NCBI GenBank assembly: GCA_030431555.1
Contig: JAUIIP010000003.1
Span: forward strand, 1-42,965
Direction: 5' to 3'
Source: a bacterium
Lineage (GTDB): Bacteria; Bdellovibrionota_C; UBA2361; SZUA-149; JAGRAN01
DNA length: 42,965 nt
In this document: positions 33,345 to 41,053 of the stretch, in pieces
Layout: each line of letters begins with the position of its first letter
How positions within the stretch are numbered: position 1 is the first letter of the stretch
Notes under the pieces: model-generated
What the model was told of the DNA's origin: nothing
The model's input: only the letters and a program-made list of their open reading frames with translations
Databases searched by the model: none
Translations under genes and position numbers: made by a program

Positions 33345-35435
33345 ATGACAGCAGCAAACGCAGCACTCAAATTGTCCGACCGCACGTATTTAGATTCATT
33401 AAACCCTCAGCAGCGCCAGGCCGTGCTCCATGCCAATGGACCGCTGCTGGTATTTGCCGGAGCAGGCAGCGGCAAGACACGAGTCCTGACTCACCGCATC
33501 GCTCACCTAGTCCTTGAGCACGGTATCGCACCGCAGCGAATTCTTGCGGTAACTTTCACCAACAAAGCCGCGCGAGAGATGAAGGAACGCACCGCAGCGC
33601 TTTTTTCGCACCGCAGCGTGCCGGAGTGGGTGGCGACCTTTCACTCAATTGGAGTTAGGATTCTTCGCAACCACGCTAGAGAGCTGAATTATCAGCCGGG
33701 ATTTGCGATTTACGACTCCAGTGATTCGATGTCGCTTATCAAGCGAGTCTGCAAAAAACTAAAGATCGACCCAAAAGTGCTCGAGACGCGGACAATTCGC
33801 TCACAGATTGATCGCGCAAAGAATGACTACATCTTCCCCGACGGGCTTGTGGAGTGGTCAAACCTGCCTCCGCAGCTTGCAGAAATTGCGGCCGAAGTTT
33901 ACGAGCGCTATCAAGAAGAACTCCTCGCGGCAAACGCGATGGATTTCGGTGATTTGCTATGCAACGTCGTCACGCTGTTTACGCTCGAGCGCAGCGTCCT
34001 GGAGCACTACCAGGAACAGTTCCAGCACATTCTAATCGACGAGTATCAGGACACGAACAAGGTCCAATACAAACTCATCACCCAGCTCGCCGCAAAGCAT
34101 CAAAACCTCTGCGTAGTCGGCGATGATGACCAGTCGATTTACGCTTTCAGAGGAGCCTCGATCGACAACATCCTCAATTTCCAGCGTGACTTCCCTGACG
34201 CCAAGGTTGTCACCCTCGAACAGAACTACCGCTCCACCAAGACTATTCTCGCCGCAGCCAATGCCGTAATCGCCAGGAACGAGCGCAGGCAGCAAAAAGT
34301 CCTCAGAACCGACAACGAGCAGGGCGCTGATGTCGTCGGCCATAAATCCTTCGATGAAATCGATGAAGCCTCCTTTGTGACCTCCGAGATAGCGCGTTTG
34401 ATTGCCGGCGGAGTCCCCGCTTCGGAGATTGCCGTTTTCTACAGGACAAATGCCCAATCGCGGGCAATCGAAGAATCGCTGATAGAAACTTCCATTCCAT
34501 ACGAAATTTACGGCAGCCACCGCTTCTACGAGCGAAAAGAGATCAAAGATATTCTGGCTTACGTGCGGCTGCTGGCTAACGAATACGACAACGAGGCCTT
34601 CCTGCGAATCGTCAATGTCCCAACTCGCGGCATCGGTGCGAAAAGCGTGGCAAATGTCGTCGCCTTTGCCGACAAGGAGCAGCTGGCGTACCTGCCGGCC
34701 TTGAGAAAAGCAATCCTCGAAAAGTCCGCGCCGTTTATCAAGGGCGCCGGTGGCAAGAAACTGACCGCCTTCGCAGCCTTAATTGACGACTTGCAAACAC
34801 ACAAGGACCAAGTCGCGGATATCCTCGCAGACGACGACAGCCTGGAGAACTACGACCAAAAGATCAATGCCCTTGCAGGTCTCATCAACCAAATCGCCAA
34901 GAAGTCAGAATATCTCGAGCGCCTGCGCACTCAAGACACCCCGGAAGCTGAAAGCAGAGTCGAGAACATCTACGAACTGATGACCGTCGCTTCAGAATTT
35001 GTCCGAACCGCAATCAACGCCGGCCAAAAAGCAAAACTTGCAGACTTCCTCGACAGAGTATCTCTGACATCAGACAGCGACGACGCAAATATCGACACTC
35101 ATGCAGACGAAGCGAGCGGCATGCCGATTTCGCTGATGACCCTGCACTTGGCCAAAGGCCTGGAGTTCGACGCAGTATTCATTATCGGTTTCGAAGAGGG
35201 ACTACTGCCTCATGTGCGCAGCATTGATGACGCCGCTGCCCTCGAAGAGGAGCGGCGTCTGTGCTACGTCGGGATGACGCGCGCTCGCAAGCAGCTCTAT
35301 CTTACACGAGCGAGAACCCGTCAGACATTTGGGCGTCAGAGCTTTTATGGCGGAGTGCCTTCGCGCTTCATCGAAGACTTGCCGAGTGAGCTTATCGACG
35401 ATCGTGATACCGGATTCATGGAATGGTATGGATAA
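33345..35435 (+). CDS. UvrD/PcrA/Rep-type DNA helicase
   Basis: The 696-residue SF1A helicase has the Q-motif LNPQQRQAV, Walker A AGAGSGKT (38-45), motif Ia AVTFTNKAAREMKER, motif II LIDEYQDTN (about 230-238), motif III VGDDDQSIYAFRGA, motif IV EQNYRSTKTIL, motif V MTLHLAKGLEFDAVFI and motif VI CYVGMTRARKQLYL. It unwinds DNA 3' to 5' in repair and replication restart. The length lies between Rep (about 670) and PcrA/UvrD (about 720); the exact orthologue is uncertain. No Shine-Dalgarno precedes the ATG. A bidirectional terminator begins at its stop codon. Confidence 0.94.
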   Translation: MTAANAALKLSDRTYLDSLNPQQRQAVLHANGPLLVFAGAGSGKTRVLTHRIAHLVLEHGIAPQRILAVTFTNKAAREMKERTAALFSHRSVPEWVATFHSIGVRILRNHARELNYQPGFAIYDSSDSMSLIKRVCKKLKIDPKVLETRTIRSQIDRAKNDYIFPDGLVEWSNLPPQLAEIAAEVYERYQEELLAANAMDFGDLLCNVVTLFTLERSVLEHYQEQFQHILIDEYQDTNKVQYKLITQLAAKHQNLCVVGDDDQSIYAFRGASIDNILNFQRDFPDAKVVTLEQNYRSTKTILAAANAVIARNERRQQKVLRTDNEQGADVVGHKSFDEIDEASFVTSEIARLIAGGVPASEIAVFYRTNAQSRAIEESLIETSIPYEIYGSHRFYERKEIKDILAYVRLLANEYDNEAFLRIVNVPTRGIGAKSVANVVAFADKEQLAYLPALRKAILEKSAPFIKGAGGKKLTAFAALIDDLQTHKDQVADILADDDSLENYDQKINALAGLINQIAKKSEYLERLRTQDTPEAESRVENIYELMTVASEFVRTAINAGQKAKLADFLDRVSLTSDSDDANIDTHADEASGMPISLMTLHLAKGLEFDAVFIIGFEEGLLPHVRSIDDAAALEEERRLCYVGMTRARKQLYLTRARTRQTFGRQSFYGGVPSRFIEDLPSELIDDRDTGFMEWYG

Positions 35436-35464
35436 AAAGCGGGGGCCATTGCCCCCGCTTTTCC
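35435..35464. terminator. Bidirectional intrinsic terminator
   Basis: AAAAGCGGGGGC (35435-35446) and GCCCCCGCTTTT (35451-35462) form a perfect 12-bp stem with the loop CATT. Runs of A and T on either side make it work for the UvrD-like gene on the plus strand and the 1,174-residue secreted-protein gene on the minus strand. Confidence 0.93.
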
Positions 35465-35484
35465 TGTCTGACTAAACTCTCGCC

Positions 35485-38400
35485 TTAGTTGAGCCTAGTC
35501 GAGATGATAAAGTCCAGCTTAGAAGGATCTGTCGGATCTCTTCTAGTGCGGCGAACTTCCGTAACAGCCTGCTGTTCACCAGGAGTTTCAACCGTCACAA
35601 TGCCGTAGCTGTCCGCACTCGTTTGGAACACTCCTTCGTCGTTAAGGTCATATGCCTCACGAGTCAGGCCCGAGAGAGTATCGGATACGCTAGACAGCAG
35701 ATTGCCGTTCTCATACACCTTAACATCGATATTCACATCAGTTGAACTGACATTGAAAACATTCAACTTGTTTTCGATGTCGATGTAGCGGTTGTATGTC
35801 CCAGCCTGCCTAGCTCGTCCGGCGATTGCGCCGTGTGAAGCTACCGCTGTCTGAGTCAGGTTGTTGCTGCAGTCGTGGTAGTACGCCACGCTCTGCATTA
35901 TCAGCGCTCCTGACTTATTGGCGCGAAGCTCAACCGTTCCGCTTTCTCCGCTCAGCAGCATCGCGCTCGCGTTGAAGTGGAACTGCTCCTTAGCAGCAAG
36001 TGCGACAGAGCTTGAGCCAACCTCAAGGCCGGCGGAGTTTCTGAACGTCGCCGTTGCAATCACGGATTCATCCAAAGTATTCGCTACTTCCACCCAGTTC
36101 ACCGGAGTATTGCAACCTTCGCTCGCGTTCGTAATTGTTGCGAACTGCTTAGCTGCGGTTCCTCTGATACCAGGTGCTGCGAAAGCATAGTTGTAAGTGA
36201 GTGCTTCCGAGCCGCCTGCATGGTTCGAGCTGTAGCGAGACACGGTCATCGTGTAGTTCGTGTCGCCTTCATACGGAATTACTTCCGCAAGATAGACTCC
36301 CTGACCGTTTTCGTGTCCGGCGTTCAAGTCACGCTCGCCCATCGGAGGAACCGGCATCCAGTAGGTAGCGATCTTCTCTCCAGCCTGATTATACAGGTTG
36401 TATTGGAAGATGCGCTCAACCGGGTCGAGATTGATAATCTCGGTCCAGTTAGGAACCAGATATCCCATTCCCTGCGGGTCAAACGAGTTGCCCATCGCGA
36501 ACGTCTTGCCCTTAACAGCATTTCTCAGCTGCTTAGCCATGACAAACGAGAAGTTCAATCCATCCGGGTCTGGTCGGTAGTTTGTCATGCGGCCTGCGAG
36601 TGAAGCAGTCTTGCGGTCTTCACCGTCAAGCGCAGTCCAGTCAATCCTAACGATTCCATATGTATCCTTGTTGACAGCCAAAGGATTGATGTCGACATGG
36701 AACTCCTGTCCTGCATCGAGCACCACCTGCTGCGTATTGGTTACGTTTCCGTTGATGTCGAACACCGTCACCAGTGCACTAACGCCCTCGGTTCCGTCTG
36801 CCGTTAACTCAAGATAGTTAACCTGGGACAGATAAGTGTTCCACTTCGCAAACGCCGGGCTTTGAAGATCCGGCTGGAAGCTGCCTGGGTCACAAGGGTC
36901 AGTCCCTTCCTCCAGCTCAACTTCATCAGGAATGCCGTCGCCGTCGCAGTCATTGATCTCACCTGCTCGATGACCCTGGTCGACGTTGCTTCTAGTGCAT
37001 TCGTCGCCGCCTGCATCCAGCCCGATTACTCCGTAGTCGTAGATTACGTTCGGCACCGCCGATACATCATCAAACGTCATAGTAGCCTGTCCGGTCGTCG
37101 GAATCGGGCCCGCAATATCGAGCGGGCTGGTGAACACGCTGCCGCCGGTCTCGACGCGGTAAAGCTGATACGAGACAGCACATGCTTCAGTTGTCCACTC
37201 AAGACGAACGAAGTCGTCAAAGGTTCCGTCCGACGCATCGATTTCTATATCGGGATTTCCGAGCGAGCAGATAGCGCTTACGCACTTCAGAACGAAGTTC
37301 TGATTCACTGCGTTAGCTCCCGCGACCACAACCGGGTTCGGATCGCTAATCACTTCGAATCCTTCCTTACTCGCAGTCAGCGTATAGGTTCCGCTCGGCA
37401 CAGAGTTAAGCGTATACTGCCCGGCTCCGTTCGTAGCAGTGCTGCCCACACTTGAGCTAATGACCACTCCCTCAAGCGGTGACCCGGTTTCATCAACCGT
37501 AGTGATTCCGCTAATCGAGAAAACAGCCACACACTCGCCGCCGATAAAGGCGTAGCCGGAAGCACACGCAAGCAGGAAGTTCTGGTTTTCCTGATTAGCG
37601 CCGGCAACAACTATCGGGTTAGGGTCGCTGACAACAACGTAGCCCGGCTTGCTCGCGCTAAGCGTATAGCTGCCGTTCGGAACGCCGCCGTAGCTGTAAG
37701 TGCCGTTAGCTGCAGTGGTCGTCGTCCCGATGCTTCCGCTGATTGTCACACCAGCTACCGGTTGGCTGCTGCCCGACATTAATGCACTTCCGCTAATAGT
37801 ATAAACAGGCAGACACTCGGCTTTACGCTGAACGTATCCTGCAGCACAAGCCAAGAGGAAGTTCTGATTCTCAGCATTCGCACCATCTACAACTATCGGA
37901 TTCGGGTCGCTGATTACGATGTAGCCCGGCTTGCTCGCCGAAAGTGAATAGGTTCCGTTAAGTATGTTGTTAAAGCTATACGAGCCGTTCGAAGCAGTAG
38001 TGGCTGATCCGATGCTGCCGCTGATTGCAACGCCTGCAACCGGGTAATTACCCGAGGCCATCAGCGCCCTACCGCTAATCGTAAACGCCGGCAGACATTC
38101 TCCGTCTTTCTCGATGTATCCCTCGGCGCAGGCCAGAATGAAGTTCTGATTCTCAGCGTTGCCGCCCGAAACGACAATCGGGTTGGGATCGCTGATGACT
38201 ATGTAGCCCGGCTTGTTTGCATTCAGCGTATATGAGCCGTTTGCTACATCGTTAAAGGAGTATTCACCGCTGCCGTTGGTGCTGGTTGACCCGAGGCTTC
38301 CGCTAATAGTTACACCGGAAACTGGCTCACCGCTTCCCTCAAACAGAGCTCGGCCGCTGATAGAATAAGTATCGGGCTCACGGCAATAAACTAGGTTGTC

Positions 38401-39009
38401 CACCGCGCCGGAAGACGCAAAGTGCACCTTCAACTTCGTCAGGCCGACAGCCAGAGAACTGATGTCGATTGTCTGAACTGAGTTGTCACCCAGCTCTGGA
38501 ATTGGAATATTGAAAACTTGGCTGGAGCCGATGTAGCCGCGAATGGTTCCTGTCTGCGGCCCTTCCATGTCGATGATAGTAACTTCTGATACGTCTGTCG
38601 GCTCGTCGAAGTGGAAATAGATTCGCCCGCCGCCCGCTTCGTCGTCCGGGTCATCGACCAGCCCGTCTGCCGGGTTGTTATCTACAACGTCTTCAGCAAC
38701 GATGAGAATGTTGCCGAGCGGCGTATTATTGCCGTAGCCATAGCCCGGCGTGGCTAAGTCCGGGTCACCGCCCGTGGGGTGAGCGCTGTCGAAGATGATT
38801 GCCTGGTTCGGACCACCACCGGTGTTGACGGTGCTGACGGTAAATCCGTCCGATGCTGAAAACTGATTGTTTATTTTTGTTCCGGCAGGATATCCGGAAA
38901 AGTCTACAGTCTCGCAATCAGATACTATCGCGTGCGCTGCACTTCCTCCGAAACCAACTACACTTATGAAAACCAAAGTAAGAAATCTAAAAAACAGGCG
39001 GGTCATCAT
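35485..39009 (-). CDS. Large secreted repeat protein with CarboxypepD_reg-like repeats
   Basis: The protein is about 1,174 residues. The track starts at a TTG; the ATGs at 39009 or 39006 are better (GAGAG upstream). A signal peptide (to about residue 28, SAAHA) leads to a beta-rich domain (about 30-213) with GGDPDLATPG and DPDDEAGGGRIYFHFDEP, a pattern common in exported anchor-type proteins. Four tandem repeats of 94 residues follow (see repeat entry), with a carboxypeptidase-regulatory-like beta-sandwich. After them come an FN3-like part, a calcium-binding DCDGDGIPDEVELEEGTDPCD element (thrombospondin type 3 style) and a C-terminal region of about 430 residues without a recognised fold. No sorting motif was seen. 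It is probably an adhesin or matrix protein. Confidence 0.87.
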   Translation of the reverse strand: MMTRLFFRFLTLVFISVVGFGGSAAHAIVSDCETVDFSGYPAGTKINNQFSASDGFTVSTVNTGGGPNQAIIFDSAHPTGGDPDLATPGYGYGNNTPLGNILIVAEDVVDNNPADGLVDDPDDEAGGGRIYFHFDEPTDVSEVTIIDMEGPQTGTIRGYIGSSQVFNIPIPELGDNSVQTIDISSLAVGLTKLKVHFASSGAVDNLVYCREPDTYSISGRALFEGSGEPVSGVTISGSLGSTSTNGSGEYSFNDVANGSYTLNANKPGYIVISDPNPIVVSGGNAENQNFILACAEGYIEKDGECLPAFTISGRALMASGNYPVAGVAISGSIGSATTASNGSYSFNNILNGTYSLSASKPGYIVISDPNPIVVDGANAENQNFLLACAAGYVQRKAECLPVYTISGSALMSGSSQPVAGVTISGSIGTTTTAANGTYSYGGVPNGSYTLSASKPGYVVVSDPNPIVVAGANQENQNFLLACASGYAFIGGECVAVFSISGITTVDETGSPLEGVVISSSVGSTATNGAGQYTLNSVPSGTYTLTASKEGFEVISDPNPVVVAGANAVNQNFVLKCVSAICSLGNPDIEIDASDGTFDDFVRLEWTTEACAVSYQLYRVETGGSVFTSPLDIAGPIPTTGQATMTFDDVSAVPNVIYDYGVIGLDAGGDECTRSNVDQGHRAGEINDCDGDGIPDEVELEEGTDPCDPGSFQPDLQSPAFAKWNTYLSQVNYLELTADGTEGVSALVTVFDINGNVTNTQQVVLDAGQEFHVDINPLAVNKDTYGIVRIDWTALDGEDRKTASLAGRMTNYRPDPDGLNFSFVMAKQLRNAVKGKTFAMGNSFDPQGMGYLVPNWTEIINLDPVERIFQYNLYNQAGEKIATYWMPVPPMGERDLNAGHENGQGVYLAEVIPYEGDTNYTMTVSRYSSNHAGGSEALTYNYAFAAPGIRGTAAKQFATITNASEGCNTPVNWVEVANTLDESVIATATFRNSAGLEVGSSSVALAAKEQFHFNASAMLLSGESGTVELRANKSGALIMQSVAYYHDCSNNLTQTAVASHGAIAGRARQAGTYNRYIDIENKLNVFNVSSTDVNIDVKVYENGNLLSSVSDTLSGLTREAYDLNDEGVFQTSADSYGIVTVETPGEQQAVTEVRRTRRDPTDPSKLDFIISTRLN
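37276..38367 (-). repeat. Four tandem 282-bp (94-residue) repeats
   Basis: Unit starts fall at 38367, 38085, 37803 and 37521, exactly 282 bases apart; the fourth unit is shortened at its end. Each begins with [FY]-[ST]-ISG and contains KPGYIVISDPNPIVV-like and ENQNFLLACA-like segments. The fourth is the most diverged (ITTVDETG, KEGFEVISDPNPVVV). Confidence 0.9.
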
Positions 39010-39196
39010 CAACTCTCATCTCTATTAACACCACGCTCAGCACCAGAATGACCCCGCAGGCCGCTCCTACACTGAGCAATCTCTAGTCGAGTAAGAAGGC
39101 AGAGCTGCTTCACGAAAAATTTGCACTATTTTAGGGCGCTTATTCTAGCTAAGTGCCCACAGATCCGAACAGATTCGATCAGGCTTAGGAGCGCCG

Positions 39197-39208
39197 TTTG
39201 TATACAAA
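39197..39208. promoter_or_regulatory. Perfect 12-bp palindrome TTTGTATACAAA
   Basis: The palindrome lies 17 bases beyond the stop codon of the cysteine-rich gene and about 190 bases upstream of the large repeat-protein gene, in a spacer of about 215 bases. It resembles a regulator operator (flanks CCG and TCGG extend the symmetry loosely). No regulator can be assigned. Confidence 0.4.
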
Positions 39209-39224
39209 TCGGCCGGGTTCTGCC

Positions 39225-39776
39225 TCAGCGAGCAGGACGGCATTTGTTGTTCCGGCACGCACAGTCGAACTGCTTGCCCGGAGAAAGGATGCAATGGGTA
39301 GTGCAGTCTGCAACTTCGCGCCAGGCAAGCGGCTGACAGCTGCCGCAGCAGTAATAGCATTCTGCGTCAGTTCTGCAGTCGACTGCCTTCTCTTTCAAGT
39401 AGCACCGGTTGTTCTTACAGCCGCAAATCTGATTAAACGGCTTTTCACATTCTTCGTAGTATTCGTAGTCGATAGTTGGCTCTTGCTTGAGTGCCGCTCT
39501 TTCAGCTTCAGTGAATTTCGAAATGTCCGGCTTGCACGACTTCAGTCCGCAAGGCATGCAATCCGAGTCCTGATTGCAGTCGTAGTCGTAAAGCGGAATC
39601 TTCCGGCTGCAAACACCGCTGCCTGGACACTTCGACTGCTGCTCCTTCCAGGTGCCGCCAATCGCCTCACATATATCCGAGTAATCAGGCGGACACGGAG
39701 GAGTCGCCAAGGCGAAAGGGGCTGGAAAAACAGAGCTCAGCAATACAGCGCAAACCAACAATCGCTTTATTCGCAT
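39225..39776 (-). CDS. Secreted cysteine-rich protein
   Basis: The protein has 183 residues from the ATG at 39776; the track's start at 39794 is a GTG without support. MRIKRLLVCAVLLSSVFPAPFALA is a signal peptide with cleavage near residue 25. The mature chain of about 158 residues holds 22 cysteines, an even number, compatible with 11 disulfides. Cysteine spacings such as CNQDSDCMPCG, CGCKNNRCY and CRTDAECYYCCGSC resemble each other, suggesting internally repeated disulfide knots. I recognise no family. It lies between the 180-residue exported protein and the large repeat protein, on the same strand, and could be processed or assembled with them outside the cytoplasm. Confidence 0.7.
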   Translation of the reverse strand: MRIKRLLVCAVLLSSVFPAPFALATPPCPPDYSDICEAIGGTWKEQQSKCPGSGVCSRKIPLYDYDCNQDSDCMPCGLKSCKPDISKFTEAERAALKQEPTIDYEYYEECEKPFNQICGCKNNRCYLKEKAVDCRTDAECYYCCGSCQPLAWREVADCTTHCILSPGKQFDCACRNNKCRPAR

Positions 39777-39800
39777 CGTGCTGCAAAGCCTCACACAGAA

Positions 39801-40343
39801 CTACTCGGTCGGAATCGGCCTAGCAGAATTTAATACTACGTCGATTTTCTGCTGAGATTTGCTGCCGTGCTTAGGGAAATAAATCCCCTGAACGTGGAGA
39901 AAGTGCTTCCCGTCAGTCAACACATAGTAGTCGCTGTACTGCTCAAAGCCGCGGCCCTTAAACATGTTCATATGTATTTGCTGAGTGGCGCCGCTTAAAT
40001 GCTTAAGCACTACACTAGTCACATCCGAAACCGCCAGCAGACCGCCCTGTTGTTTGAGCTTGTTGCGGTGCGACATAATAATCCCGCCGAGTGCTCCGAT
40101 CGCAAGCTGCGTCGGGTTTTGCTTGGGGTTTTCAACGCGAACTTTATTTAGGGCCAGCATCTCAACAACAGTAATCTGCACACTCTCCGGAACCTCACCT
40201 TCTTCAGGCTTGGGACCCAAATAACGCAGCAAGTGAATTACTCCCTGCGATGAGTCTTTTGTTTCGTGCACGAACTCTTTGCCGAACTCGAAGACAAAAT
40301 GCTCAGTCTTAGCTTCAAGAGCGACCACTTCGTCTTCGGCCAT
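39801..40343 (-). CDS. Exported hypothetical protein, signal peptide out of frame
   Basis: This 180-residue ORF begins MAEDEVV, which is the mature end of a signal peptide whose coding sequence lies upstream but is out of frame by one base (see the entry at 40375-40393). The mature protein is mixed alpha/beta, with a hydrophobic IGALGGIIM segment at about 84 and an Arg/Lys-rich loop after it. I do not recognise the family. It lies 24 bases before the cysteine-rich gene. With the shift the protein as annotated would lack export. Confidence 0.7.
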   Translation of the reverse strand: MAEDEVVALEAKTEHFVFEFGKEFVHETKDSSQGVIHLLRYLGPKPEEGEVPESVQITVVEMLALNKVRVENPKQNPTQLAIGALGGIIMSHRNKLKQQGGLLAVSDVTSVVLKHLSGATQQIHMNMFKGRGFEQYSDYYVLTDGKHFLHVQGIYFPKHGSKSQQKIDVVLNSARPIPTE

Positions 40344-40374
40344 CGCTGGAACAGTAAACAGCGCGATATTCAGT

Positions 40375-40393
40375 AAAAAAGATAAGCTCGCAT
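40375..40393 (-). other. Frameshifted signal-peptide start of the 180-residue gene
   Basis: ATG at 40393-40391 has a good GAGGA ribosome binding site (40404-40400) and reads MRAYLF before a run of six T (A6 at 40375-40380) and then a stop. One more T in the run would give MRAYLFFLLNIALFTVPAMA joined in frame to EDEVV, a classic signal peptide ending AMA. So a single base is missing by deletion, phase variation or sequencing error. Confidence 0.75.
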
Positions 40394-40476
40394 TAAAAGT
40401 CCTCGGATTATGCGGATAAAAAGATGTGATTCGATGATACTCCGGGAATCTTCACCGAAGCAAGGCACAGAGAAAG

Positions 40477-40941
40477 TCAGCGCATTTCGTCTGCTATTGC
40501 ATCCTGCACGCCGGGTTTTTGCATGCAGAGCAGCTCATACATGTAGTCAATTTCATTTAGACTCATGTTTGCGGTGTAGATTGTTACGCTAAGGACTAAA
40601 TCGTAATTTACGAGAGAGAGTTTCGCGCCTATCAGCGTATCAGCCACAGCTAATGCCGCGGCTAAACACTTCTGACTGTCCTTCAAGGGAACCGTCAGCA
40701 CATTTACCCCCATATACAGCGTAGTCTCAGCCGGGCGATTTAGTCCCTCAAGGCTGACTTCAAGTTCTTCGTCGCCGTTTAAGGGAACTGACCAGCTGGC
40801 AATGTCGCCCGTTCGCTGCTGCAGACACTCGGCGGGATCGAAGCCGCGGCGCACCATAAACTCCTCGACGAGTCTAAGCGGTTGCTTCCCTCCGGTAATC
40901 TTGCGAATCCGGTTTGCAGGCATTCTGCGAACTTTTGCCAT
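40477..40941 (-). CDS. YbjN-like small protein
   Basis: The 154-residue soluble protein has a basic N-terminus (MAKVRRMPANRIRKI), and a beta-rich centre with ETTLYMGVNVLTVPL then an alternating hydrophobic segment and a helical C-terminus (LNEIDYMYELLCMQ). The order (N-terminal helices, strand set, helix pair) resembles YbjN/type III chaperone-like folds, which I infer only weakly. It lies 112 bases after the GT4 glycosyltransferase on the same strand and before the exported proteins. There is no signal peptide. GAGAG is about 10 bases before the ATG. Confidence 0.6.
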   Translation of the reverse strand: MAKVRRMPANRIRKITGGKQPLRLVEEFMVRRGFDPAECLQQRTGDIASWSVPLNGDEELEVSLEGLNRPAETTLYMGVNVLTVPLKDSQKCLAAALAVADTLIGAKLSLVNYDLVLSVTIYTANMSLNEIDYMYELLCMQKPGVQDAIADEMR

Positions 40942-41053
40942 ATAGTGGTCTCTCGAAAATATGTTCCTACTATCAAGATGCCGCTTCGACCCAGCAGAGT
41001 GCGCGAAAATCTGAGGCGAGGCAAGCTACTGTAATTTAAGCACTAATACTCGA

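Noticed and set aside
34032-34520. Minus-strand ORF of 162 residues inside the helicase gene
   Set aside because: Antisense shadow of helicase motifs II-IV.
36862-37455. Plus-strand ORF of 197 residues inside the repeat-protein gene
   Set aside because: Shadow of a long coding frame with clear domains on the minus strand.
39198-39833. Plus-strand ORF of 211 residues over the cysteine-rich gene
   Set aside because: It is antisense to a gene with a clear signal peptide and ordered cysteine pattern; the plus-strand translation has no such features and extends into the neighbouring gene.
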